Assembly (NCBI RefSeq): GCF_004804335.1 | Contig: NZ_SRXY01000008.1 | Location: 186,001-250,000, forward strand | From: Pacificoceanicola onchidii | GTDB taxonomy: Bacteria; Pseudomonadota; Alphaproteobacteria; Rhodobacterales; Rhodobacteraceae | Reading direction: 5' to 3' | DNA: 64,000 nucleotides | Part shown: positions 26,957 through 34,700 of the stretch, piece by piece | Layout of the letters: each line of letters begins with the position of its first letter | How positions within the stretch are numbered: the first letter of the stretch is position 1 | Position numbers and translations under genes: made by a program | Notes under the pieces: generated by a model | The model's database searches: none | Told to the model about the DNA's origin: nothing | The model's input: only the letters and a program-made list of their open reading frames with translations

Positions 26957-28125
26957 GCGCCGATGTCCAAGCACTGCCCCGCCTCGCGCCAAACCGGCGC
27001 GAGGTGATCTGGGCGGCGAGTGCCTGCGGCGTCATGAGCGGCGCCGCCATCGCCCCCGCCGTGCCCCTTATGGAAGAGGCGTTGGCGGGTGGGTCCGTGA
27101 TCTGGGGGCGGGTGGCTTTGGTGCTGCCCGCTCTCGTCATTATGCTGACCGGCCCCTGGATCGGGCGGCGCACTGCACAGATGGATCAGCGCAAAGGCTT
27201 CGTCACGGCGCTTTGCGCCTTGGCAGGCTTTGGCATTTTGGGCGGCTTCGCCACTGGGTTTGGATGGCTTTTGCTGAGCCGCATCGGCCTTGGCCTTTCG
27301 ACCGCCGCTGTACTCTGCTTTGCCACCGCCGCAATTGCTGCGCTGTATCAGGGAACGGAACGCGCGCAGGTGGTGAACCGGCAATCGGCGATCAACACGT
27401 TTGGCGGGGTGGTCTTTGTCCTTTTGGGCGGGTTGCTCTCACAGATGGGCTGGCGTTTGCCATTTGTGCTCTACCTTCTGGCACTGCCCGTGGCGTTCTT
27501 TGCCTCCGGCCTGAATTGGAAAGCTCCTGTCTCTCAGAGCACGCTACGCCCGGATCTGAAACCGCTGAGGCGGCCCTTGGCAACAATCGCTTTGGCGATG
27601 ACGGCGTTTTACCTGATCCCGGTACAGGCGCCCTACATGGCGCCATTGGCGGATGTGCCGGCTCTGGCGGGTTTGACCATTGCCACGGCCACTTTGATCA
27701 GCGGGATCACCTCCTGGCGCATTGCCGAGCTGACCAAATCTGCGCCCGAGCAAACCGTCGAGAGTGCGGCGATCATCTCGGTGATCCTTGGGTTGATGGA
27801 GTTCGGCCTTGGCACTTCGTTGCCCGCGCTCTTGATCGCGGCAGCGCTTTTGGGGGCCGGGTTTGGTGTGCTTTTGCCACTGACAGTCCGGCGTATCATG
27901 GCTGCAGGAAGCCCCGAGACAGCCAATGCCACGGCGGGACTCATCGCCTCCGCACTCTACACTGGCCAAGTCAGCGCCTCGGTGCTCGCCCTGCTCCTGA
28001 CATCAACTGGAAGCGGCGTGCCGTTTGTTGTGTTGTCACTCGGTTTGGCCTTGGCCAGTTTCCTCCATTGGAAACGTGACAGGTTGAAGCCTTGGGGCCG
28101 ATGGATAGCCCGGAACATCGCCTGA
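26953..28125 (+). CDS. MFS exporter
   Basis: Major facilitator of 390 residues with about 12 predicted helices. It has a loop-2/3-like motif GPWIGRRTAQMDQRKG near residue 65 resembling the MFS motif A (GxLaDrxGrr). The ATG overlaps the previous stop as ATGA, so it ends the plus-strand biosynthetic operon, and a strong terminator follows 21 bases later. It is probably the efflux or self-resistance pump for the product or an intermediate (inference from position). Confidence 0.85.
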   Translation: MSADVQALPRLAPNRREVIWAASACGVMSGAAIAPAVPLMEEALAGGSVIWGRVALVLPALVIMLTGPWIGRRTAQMDQRKGFVTALCALAGFGILGGFATGFGWLLLSRIGLGLSTAAVLCFATAAIAALYQGTERAQVVNRQSAINTFGGVVFVLLGGLLSQMGWRLPFVLYLLALPVAFFASGLNWKAPVSQSTLRPDLKPLRRPLATIALAMTAFYLIPVQAPYMAPLADVPALAGLTIATATLISGITSWRIAELTKSAPEQTVESAAIISVILGLMEFGLGTSLPALLIAAALLGAGFGVLLPLTVRRIMAAGSPETANATAGLIASALYTGQVSASVLALLLTSTGSGVPFVVLSLGLALASFLHWKRDRLKPWGRWIARNIA

Positions 28126-28146
28126 ACCATCGACACGCAAGACCAA

Positions 28147-28184
28147 AAAAACCGCCCCGCGTCCGTCGACGCGGGGCGGTTTTT
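28147..28184. terminator. Bidirectional terminator between the two biosynthetic operons
   Basis: A perfect 17-bp inverted repeat (28147-28163 and 28168-28184) has the tetraloop CGTC, five A on the left arm and five T on the right. It therefore has a U-tract on either strand. It lies between the MFS stop (28125, plus) and the receiver-like stop (28208, minus), ending both converging transcripts. Confidence 0.93.
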
Positions 28185-28207
28185 CATGTTCACAAAGGGT
28201 GCAGGCC

Positions 28208-28630
28208 TCAGACCATCACACCCTTGGGAAGCCGGAAGCTGCGACGTGTAAAGGCGTAGAGCGCGCGCAACAGATCTTCTACAGCGACAGGCTGTACCTC
28301 GAAGTGATCCGCGCCGGCTTCCAAGAGCTCAATCCCGTGGTTGTTCGTCTGCTCATTAAGCAAAACCATGATCGGCGTGACGGCATTGCGCGCCCTCAGT
28401 GATCGGCAAAGCGTCAAAGTCACGTCAACAGGAACGCTGTCCATGACGATCAGGGCCGAGACCATGGCCTGGTCAAAGAGGTTCTCAACTTCCTGAGGCT
28501 CCACCGCCAGGATTGGAAGAAACCCCCGCCCGCCAAGGCTTTGATTCAAAACGGAACCAGGCTGAGCCTTGGTTCCGAGAATGACGATCGTCTCTGCGCC
28601 GACGGGCGGCAGGCGTAGTTTGGGTATCAC
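28208..28630 (-). CDS. Degenerate receiver-domain (pseudo-receiver) protein
   Basis: A stand-alone CheY-like domain of 140 residues. The fold pattern is clear (VSALIVMDSVPVD with Asp64; LLEAGADHFEVQPVAVEDLL). However, the acidic pocket expected after beta-1 is missing (IVILGTK), the Ser/Thr position reads Asn92, and the invariant Lys of K-P is Gln113. It is therefore unlikely to be switched by ordinary phosphorylation and may bind a ligand or partner. It is the last gene of the minus-strand biosynthetic run, overlapping trpC-like by four bases. No DNA-binding domain follows. Confidence 0.72.
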   Translation of the reverse strand: MIPKLRLPPVGAETIVILGTKAQPGSVLNQSLGGRGFLPILAVEPQEVENLFDQAMVSALIVMDSVPVDVTLTLCRSLRARNAVTPIMVLLNEQTNNHGIELLEAGADHFEVQPVAVEDLLRALYAFTRRSFRLPKGVMV

Positions 28631-29337
28631 GCGAATAGTCCTGCCTTTTGTCCTGCTGCATTTAGATAGGCCTTGGTTGTCTCTTGAATGCCGCGCTCTC
28701 CGGAAAGAAGCGCTGTGCCCACCAGAACACCATCAAAACCGGTATCCATTGCCCGGGTCACCGCACTGGGCGACAACAGGCCAGATGCGCTGACCAGAAG
28801 CCCGCGATGCGTGGCTTTGGCCAAATCAAACAGCGCCTCGCTCTGCTCGATCCCGCCATCATCCGTTTCCTGAGCGCGAATGTCCCGATTGTTGATCGCA
28901 AGGATCGCACCGCTCGGGAGCATCAGCCCGTCGAGCTCCTTGGCATTTGCCGCCTCGACAAAGGGCGTGAGGCCCATGGCAAGCGCGGCTTCGGCGAGAC
29001 GGAGAATATCGGCGCGGCGCAGCAGGGTGCAGGTCAGCAAAACGGCGCTGGCCCCCGCCTCTTTCGACGCATCAAGGTGTCTCTGAGAGGTGATGAAGTC
29101 CTTGCGCAGGACGGGTAGGCCGGTGGCGGCCATTTCAGACACCATGCCGATATTGCCCTTGTGCCAGGCCCCCGTCGTCACGGATAGACACGGCGCACCA
29201 GCGTGTAGATAGTCGTCTGCAATCTGGCTCACAGAGCGTTTCGCCAGCAGCGGCCCGACTTTTGGGGAACTGGGTTTGATTTCAGCGATGAGCGGGCAAA
29301 CTGCCCGCTCAAGTGCATCATGAAAGGACGATGTCAT
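28627..29337 (-). CDS. TrpC-like indole-3-glycerol-phosphate synthase, divergent paralogue
   Basis: TIM-barrel protein of 236 residues resembling TrpC, which closes the indole ring of IGP. It keeps EIKPSSP (family Glu51/Lys53), LRKDF (Lys79, the family's catalytic Lys110), FVEA and INNRD. The late ESG motif reads SASGL, so the glutamate equivalent to Glu210 of the Sulfolobus enzyme is Ala. The N-terminal extension of normal TrpC is missing (family about 260 residues). Retained ring-closure residues with a changed substrate pocket suggest a specialised role. It overlaps trpD-like and the pseudo-receiver by ATGA. Confidence 0.82.
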   Translation of the reverse strand: MTSSFHDALERAVCPLIAEIKPSSPKVGPLLAKRSVSQIADDYLHAGAPCLSVTTGAWHKGNIGMVSEMAATGLPVLRKDFITSQRHLDASKEAGASAVLLTCTLLRRADILRLAEAALAMGLTPFVEAANAKELDGLMLPSGAILAINNRDIRAQETDDGGIEQSEALFDLAKATHRGLLVSASGLLSPSAVTRAMDTGFDGVLVGTALLSGERGIQETTKAYLNAAGQKAGLFA

Positions 29338-30380
29338 GCCATGGCCACCAGTTTCGGGGCCTCGGCGGCGGCAAAAGCTTGCGCCTTTTCAAGCGTGCGG
29401 TAGGGCGCGCCATCCTTCATGCAATCGAGCGCAAGCCAGGTGCCTTCAGCCAGATTGCGAACGACACCGCCTGCCTGCAACGCCATCCCGGCATTGAGGG
29501 CAACGGTTTCCATCTGGGCGCGGCTGGCCTTGCCTTTCAGAATGTCAGTCAGGATACCGATGTTTTCCTGAAGATCACCGCCAGCGAGATCGCCAAGCAT
29601 ACTGTCTTTCCCAAGCCCCAGATCCGTCGGCAAAAGCCGATGCGGCAGGGTTTCGTTTGCCCGCACCCAACGGTTGGTGGCAACGCTGAGCAACTCATCC
29701 ACGCCAAGGTTCGAGTGCACGATGACAGCCGGAATTTCGAGAGATCCGGTGATCTGGTGAACCTGCTCGAACAGGCGTTGAGAGGAGGCGCCGATCACAT
29801 GAGCTTTCATGTCATAAGGACAAATCAGCGGCCCCAGCGAATTGACGAAGCGCCCGATCATCTTGAACGGCAGCGGCATAGCAGCAATAGCCAGCCGTTT
29901 GCACACCGGCGCATAGCGCTGAGGTGCGGCAAAGGCGAGACCAACCTCTTCGAGCATGGCATTGGTAAACTCATCCGACGCAGTCCGGGCAAGGCCCAGC
30001 GCGTTCAGGATATCCCCGGAACCAACCGAAGAAGAATACGCAGACGAGCCGCTTTTCAGAACTTTGCCACCCGCGGCGGCAACAACAAAAGCGGAGGTCG
30101 TCGAGATGTTGAAAGTCGAGCGCCCGCCCCCGGTGCCCACGATGTTCACCGCGTCGCGCGCGGCAGGCAGGGCTTCGGGCGGGTAAGCCTCTCGAATGAA
30201 ACGCACAAAGCTGCGCATCATCCCAAGATTGGAGGGCAATGCCGAAAGGGCGGCAAGCACCGCCACGGTTTCGGCCTTGGGGCGAAGGCCTTCGTCGGTG
30301 GCCCGCCAGTAGTCGAGCATCTGATCTTCGGTCGGGATGCGTCCAGCGATAAGCTGGCCTGCGGTCTGTTCCGGCGTCAT
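29334..30380 (-). CDS. TrpD-like anthranilate phosphoribosyltransferase, divergent paralogue
   Basis: A 348-residue homologue of TrpD, which attaches phosphoribose to anthranilate. The PRPP/Mg loop survives as NIVGTGGGRSTFNIST (residues 79-94; the family has D-x-VGTGGD). A DE pair is present in GVDELL. The family KHGNR(S/A)xSS segment reads KSGSSAYSS (residues 109-117), losing the His and Asn that line the anthranilate site, and the NxLGPLxNP motif reads NSLGPLICP. Substrate specificity has probably shifted. It follows the carrier-protein gene after 40 bases and overlaps trpC-like. Confidence 0.82.
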   Translation of the reverse strand: MTPEQTAGQLIAGRIPTEDQMLDYWRATDEGLRPKAETVAVLAALSALPSNLGMMRSFVRFIREAYPPEALPAARDAVNIVGTGGGRSTFNISTTSAFVVAAAGGKVLKSGSSAYSSSVGSGDILNALGLARTASDEFTNAMLEEVGLAFAAPQRYAPVCKRLAIAAMPLPFKMIGRFVNSLGPLICPYDMKAHVIGASSQRLFEQVHQITGSLEIPAVIVHSNLGVDELLSVATNRWVRANETLPHRLLPTDLGLGKDSMLGDLAGGDLQENIGILTDILKGKASRAQMETVALNAGMALQAGGVVRNLAEGTWLALDCMKDGAPYRTLEKAQAFAAAEAPKLVAMA

Positions 30381-30420
30381 GGCCTTCGCTCCTTGTCTTG
30401 GTTGGTCAAATGGCGCCCGA

Positions 30421-30672
30421 TCAGGCCGCCTGCACCTGCTTTGCGTCGATCATCGTCTCGATCTGGCCGATGGTGCGGTAGAGATCCGCGTCCAGCTCGT
30501 CAGGGGTGATCGTCATCTCGAATTCCCCTTCGAGGAAAGCGATCAGTTTGAGCACACCGAGGCTGTCAACGATGCCGGTGTCGATCAGGTCGAGATCGTC
30601 GGTCAGTTGATCTGCGGGAATATCCATCGCGAATTCTTCGGCGATGAACGTTCGCAAGGTTGGGTAGGACAT
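30421..30672 (-). CDS. Acyl/peptidyl carrier protein
   Basis: Free-standing carrier protein of 83 residues. The phosphopantetheine attachment site is Ser37 in TGIVDSLGVLKL, preceded by DLDLID. This matches the small PCPs that accept amino acids from stand-alone adenylation enzymes (PltL/RedO-type). AAGGAG precedes the ATG. It lies 39 bases after the adenylation gene and 40 bases before trpD-like. It needs a phosphopantetheinyl transferase, which is not in this window. Confidence 0.9.
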   Translation of the reverse strand: MSYPTLRTFIAEEFAMDIPADQLTDDLDLIDTGIVDSLGVLKLIAFLEGEFEMTITPDELDADLYRTIGQIETMIDAKQVQAA

Positions 30673-30711
30673 GGGAAAACTCCTTTGTTGATAGATGTCC
30701 GAGGTCGGCCG

Positions 30712-32265
30712 TCACGCGGTCGCGCTCTGGCAGTTTTGAGCCAGCATCCGCCGGCAGGCCTTCCCATTGGAGTTCTTGGGAACCTCCAGCAGGGAAATGG
30801 TGAAATTCCGGGGGATCGCCGCAACCGGCAGCCGCTTCATCAAATGCAGACGCAGATCGAGACTGTTCAGGCCCTCGCCCTTGGTCTTGACCCAGGCATT
30901 CAGAATCGTGCCTTCGCCGGACCGCGTGACAAAGCTCAACGCTTCGCACACACCCGCGTGCCCATTGAGATGCGTGTCCACCTCATTGAGATCCACGCGC
31001 ACGCCGTTCAGCTTGACGATGCTGTCATTGCGGCCAACAAAATGGATGATCCCTGCCCGATCACGGCGGACAATATCTCCGGACCGGTAGTAGCGCTTGC
31101 CGTCATGCACGACAGTAGCCTTGGCGGTCAGCTCCGGGTCCGAATAGCCGCGCATCATCGTCGGGCAATGCACCCACAACTCGCCCTCGCCTTTGCCTTC
31201 GATCGGCATGCCTTCGGGATCGGCCAGAAGGTATTCGACGTAGGGCAACTTGCGCCCGAGCGGCAGCGGGTCCGGTGTGCCCTCACGCGGCACCTCGTAG
31301 AAGAACGTGTCGTTTGTCTCGGTGCAGCCATAGATGTTCAGGAAGCGCGCATTGGGAAAGACCTGAAACAGACGTTCCAGTGTCTTGGCGGGCATGGGCT
31401 CCCCGGCAAAGAGCACAGAGCGCACCTCTGGCAAGATCGGATTGCCGGGCGCTTGCGCCACCAGCTTGAGCGCGGATGGGGCGGAATGCCAAACGGTCAC
31501 GCCGGACTGCTTCATCATCTCGACCAGACGCGCGCCGTTACGGGCGGTCTTGGCATCCGCAAGCGCCAGATCAGCGCCGGACATGAGAGACGCAAAGATA
31601 TCGAGGAAAGAGAGATCGAAGGCAAAGGGCGCGTGGCTCAGCAGACAATCGTCGATATTGAGATCAAGCTCATCGACCACCCAATTCTGAAACACGTTCA
31701 GCGCGTGGGCTTCGATCTCGACCCGCTTCGGCTTGCCCGTCGATCCAGAGGTGTGAAGTACCGCAGCAAGGTTCTGCTGCGAAACCACCACGTTCGGACG
31801 CGGAATGAGGCTCTCCAGAACAGACGCCGGGGCGGGCGGCTCCGCATCACCCAGTTCAACCAGGGATACGCCCATCTCCAGAGCCCAGGCTTTCAACCGC
31901 TGGGCAGTCGTCTCATCGACAATCAGGGCGGCCGGATTGAGATCCGTCAGAATGTCCATCAACCGCCCGTCCGGATGCGTGGGGTCAAGCGGCGCATAAG
32001 CACGGCCAGTCGACAGGACGGCCAGAACGGCGGCCAGACAGCCCGGCGACTTCTCGGCGCAAATGGCCACCACCTCTTCGCCAAGAACACCGGGTCCGGG
32101 CAGGCGGGCAACGATTTCTTCGGCCAATGCGCTCAACGCGCGATAACTGGTTGTTCCCCCAGCGCTGTCGACAATCTTCGAGCGCGGGGTTTTTTCCATT
32201 TCGACGGTCAGGCAATCGGAAAACGCCCGCGTGCCTACGATCTGAAAGAAGTCCTGGTGCAGCAT
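30712..32265 (-). CDS. Stand-alone amino-acid adenylation enzyme (AMP-ligase)
   Basis: ANL-superfamily ligase of 517 residues that would load an amino acid onto the adjacent carrier protein. Core motifs are LHTSGSTGKPK (A3), FAFDLSFLDIF (A4, Asp binding the alpha-amine), NIYGCTET (A5), RSGDIVRRDRAG (A7) and NSNGK (A10 Lys). The overall form resembles L-prolyl-AMP ligases such as PltF/RedM. My hand-derived specificity residues are D-L-L-H-L-A-I-D-T-K, against the D-L-L-Y-L-A-L-V-C-K pattern I recall for those enzymes. His and Asp in the pocket hint at a polar or basic relative of proline. GAGGA lies upstream of the ATG. Confidence 0.86.
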   Translation of the reverse strand: MLHQDFFQIVGTRAFSDCLTVEMEKTPRSKIVDSAGGTTSYRALSALAEEIVARLPGPGVLGEEVVAICAEKSPGCLAAVLAVLSTGRAYAPLDPTHPDGRLMDILTDLNPAALIVDETTAQRLKAWALEMGVSLVELGDAEPPAPASVLESLIPRPNVVVSQQNLAAVLHTSGSTGKPKRVEIEAHALNVFQNWVVDELDLNIDDCLLSHAPFAFDLSFLDIFASLMSGADLALADAKTARNGARLVEMMKQSGVTVWHSAPSALKLVAQAPGNPILPEVRSVLFAGEPMPAKTLERLFQVFPNARFLNIYGCTETNDTFFYEVPREGTPDPLPLGRKLPYVEYLLADPEGMPIEGKGEGELWVHCPTMMRGYSDPELTAKATVVHDGKRYYRSGDIVRRDRAGIIHFVGRNDSIVKLNGVRVDLNEVDTHLNGHAGVCEALSFVTRSGEGTILNAWVKTKGEGLNSLDLRLHLMKRLPVAAIPRNFTISLLEVPKNSNGKACRRMLAQNCQSATA

Positions 32266-32298
32266 GTCAGTGTCCTCGAATGGTCAGGTCCAAGGGCC

Positions 32299-33483
32299 CT
32301 AAAGGCCAAGCATCGCAGCGATGCGGTTTTTCTGAATGTCGGAGGTGCCGGAGTAGATCAGCCCGCCCATGGCGTTGCGCAGATGGCTCTCGACCCCGGT
32401 TTCCACCATGTAACCAGAGCCACCATGCAGTGTGATGGCGTCGATGCTGTTCGCCACATGCGCCTCGGAAATCGCCAGCTTGGCAGAGGCAAATTCGAGC
32501 GACGCATTGCCGCCCCCTTCCATCGCCTGCACCAACCGCGCGAGCCACGACCGCGCCGATTGCAGCCGCATGTGCATGTCGGCGATGCGGTGCGAGATGG
32601 CCTGATACGAGCCAATGGCCGCACCAAATTGCTGGCGCTCTTTGGCATGGGCGATGGAGCGGTCCATCTGCCGCCGCATTTCCCCGGTCTGCAGAGCAAA
32701 GATCGACAGGATCTCCCAACGCATGACGTAATCAAGGATCGAGAACCCCTGCCCTTCGCGCCCGATCAGGCGGCTGGCAGGCACGCGCACATTGTTGAAG
32801 TAGAGGTCCGCCATGGGCGCGGTGCGAATGCCCATTTTCTTGCGCGGCTTGCCGATGGTGAAGCCTTCGGACTTGGTATCCACCGCAAAAGCCGAGAAGC
32901 CGCCCAGCGCGCCTTTCGTCGGATGCGTGCGTGCATAAACCACCATGATGTCAGCAATCGGCGCGTTGGAGATGAAGCATTTCTCGCCATTCAGGATGTA
33001 GTCATCGCCATCCTTGGTCGCGGTCGTCTTCATCGCAAAAGCGTCCGAACCGCTGTCCGGCTCGGTAATCGCATGAGCCCCCACCAGCGACCCTTCCGCG
33101 AGCTTGGGCAGTAATTCAGCACGCAACGCGTCAGAGCCGAACCGCTCTACCGGCAGACAGGTGCTGCACAGATGCGTGGAGAGCGAAAAGCCGAGGCCGC
33201 TGTCTTCACAAATGTGACCGAAGGTCTCCAGAAGATCGGTCAATTCCGGCACGGATAGCGCCAGACCACCCTCTTCTTCGCTGGTGACAACGCCTGTCAG
33301 ACCGGCCTCGACAACCGCTTTCCAACGGTCCGTGCCAAAACGGCCCATCATGTCGTCGTCTTGCCAGCCGTCATTGAAAGCCGGGGCCCACTGCTCCAGA
33401 CCCTCAAAAAACGGGGCCATCATGTCGGTGCGGTAATTCTCAATAGTGCCGCCAAGCGGCAGGCTGCGGATCGCGCGCATCAC
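32299..33483 (-). CDS. Acyl-CoA-dehydrogenase-like enzyme (prolyl-carrier dehydrogenase type)
   Basis: FAD enzyme of 394 residues with the acyl-CoA dehydrogenase fold: AITEPDSGSDAFAMKTTA, GEKCFISNA, KERQQFG, and LHGGSGYMVETGVE near the C-terminus. The usual catalytic Glu of YEGT is Ser378 (YSGTSDIQ). Glu257 in YVMRWEILS is the likely base, as in isovaleryl-CoA and prolyl-carrier dehydrogenases. Next to an adenylation enzyme and PCP this points to oxidation of a carrier-bound cyclic amino acid to a pyrrole-type ring. It starts within the ketosynthase stop (ATGA). Ordinary fatty-acid oxidation is the less likely alternative. Confidence 0.84.
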   Translation of the reverse strand: MMRAIRSLPLGGTIENYRTDMMAPFFEGLEQWAPAFNDGWQDDDMMGRFGTDRWKAVVEAGLTGVVTSEEEGGLALSVPELTDLLETFGHICEDSGLGFSLSTHLCSTCLPVERFGSDALRAELLPKLAEGSLVGAHAITEPDSGSDAFAMKTTATKDGDDYILNGEKCFISNAPIADIMVVYARTHPTKGALGGFSAFAVDTKSEGFTIGKPRKKMGIRTAPMADLYFNNVRVPASRLIGREGQGFSILDYVMRWEILSIFALQTGEMRRQMDRSIAHAKERQQFGAAIGSYQAISHRIADMHMRLQSARSWLARLVQAMEGGGNASLEFASAKLAISEAHVANSIDAITLHGGSGYMVETGVESHLRNAMGGLIYSGTSDIQKNRIAAMLGL

Positions 33484-34700
33484 AGGTCTCCAATGTCGGG
33501 AAGTTCAAGAATGAGGCTGCCGTTCAGCCCGCCAAAACCCAGCGAGTTTTTCATGACCACGCCGGTGGCCAGGGTCCGGTCTGCCTCTGGAAGGGACAGG
33601 GTAAAGGGGACGTCCTCCGGATCTTTGGTCGACAGCATCGGTGGGGCTTTGCCAGACTTCAGCGCCAGGATCGTGGCCACGATCTCGATTGCGCCTGCGG
33701 TCCCGAGCAGATGGCCCGTCGTCCCTTTTGTCGAGCTGATGATCAGATCGCCTTTGCCGGTGAACACACCGTCCAAAGCCTCTGCTTCAGCCGCATCATT
33801 GAGAGGTGTGCCGGTGCCGTGGCAGTTGACATACGAGATGTCCGACGGCTTGCGCCCGGCCTGCTGCAAAGCTTGCTTCATGGCGCGGGTCAAGCCGCGA
33901 GGATTGGGGCTGGTGATGTGATGGCTGTCGCTCGCGAGACCCATGCCGCTCAGGCGCACAATCGGCTCGGCACCGCGCGCCTTTGCATGGTCTTCGGCCT
34001 CGATCACGAGTATGGCAGAGCCGTCGCCGATCATCATCCCCTTGCGGGTACGATCAAACGGGCGACAGGTTTCGCGGTCCATGGCGCGCAGGGCGTTGAA
34101 CCCGGCGAAATCGGCAGCGCGCATCCGGTCGCTCCCGCCGACAATCATAATGTCAGCATCGCCGTTACGAACCCGGCTGAGCGCATAAGACATGGCGCCC
34201 AGCGACGACACGCAGGCGCAAGAGAAGGCGCAAAGAGGGCCGTTCAAATCAAAGACCTGTGACAGCACATGCGCGGCGCTGGCGGGGGTCACCAGATCCG
34301 GGGCGTCCCGCTCACCTTTTCCGGCCATCAGCGCATCGCTGTAACCGTCCATCAGCCCACCGGACGTGGTGGCCACGGCACAGCCCACGCCGCGCGGCAT
34401 CTCGGACAAACCGGCCATCCGAATGGCCTCCAGCGCGGCGAGTATGCCGTGCCCGGCGCAGACAATCTGCGGTTCAGTCAACCCGGACAACTGCCCGGCG
34501 CGCTCGGCCTGTCTCAAAGCCTCTTCCGTGTCGCGGGGGTCAGCCGCATAGGCGCGCCGGGCGCGGAAACCCGATGTGTCAAAATGCATGGGTGCATCGG
34601 GGGCGTCACCGCCCTGCGCCAACAAGTCTTCAAAAGCGGGCAGGCCAATGGCGCCGCGCGCCACCACACCCAACCCGGTCACAACAACAGAGCGGCTCAT
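33480..34700 (-). CDS. Beta-ketoacyl synthase with intact catalytic triad
   Basis: KAS I/II-type ketosynthase of 406 residues. The triad is complete: Cys163 in SCACVSSLGA, His294 in CHGTGTPLND and His330 in KGTTGHLLGTAG, with Lys325 also present. The ATG at 34700 is chosen because it overlaps the stop of the upstream Cys-less partner (ATGA); an ATG six bases earlier is possible. It would extend a carrier-bound starter with malonyl-ACP. Tandem arrangement with a Cys-less homologue recalls type II polyketide and aryl-polyene pairs. Confidence 0.9.
   Translation of the reverse strand: MSRSVVVTGLGVVARGAIGLPAFEDLLAQGGDAPDAPMHFDTSGFRARRAYAADPRDTEEALRQAERAGQLSGLTEPQIVCAGHGILAALEAIRMAGLSEMPRGVGCAVATTSGGLMDGYSDALMAGKGERDAPDLVTPASAAHVLSQVFDLNGPLCAFSCACVSSLGAMSYALSRVRNGDADIMIVGGSDRMRAADFAGFNALRAMDRETCRPFDRTRKGMMIGDGSAILVIEAEDHAKARGAEPIVRLSGMGLASDSHHITSPNPRGLTRAMKQALQQAGRKPSDISYVNCHGTGTPLNDAAEAEALDGVFTGKGDLIISSTKGTTGHLLGTAGAIEIVATILALKSGKAPPMLSTKDPEDVPFTLSLPEADRTLATGVVMKNSLGFGGLNGSLILELPDIGDL

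Noticed and set aside
30337-33114. 925-codon open frame on the plus strand antisense to the ACP, adenylation and dehydrogenase genes
   Set aside because: Same reason: composition typical of antisense frames in high-GC genomes and no recognisable domain. The minus-strand genes have intact motifs.
32299-33483. Reading the acyl-CoA-dehydrogenase-like gene as fatty-acid beta-oxidation
   Set aside because: Ser replaces Glu in Y-x-GT and the gene is coupled to carrier-protein and adenylation genes, with no enoyl-CoA hydratase or thiolase of beta-oxidation nearby.
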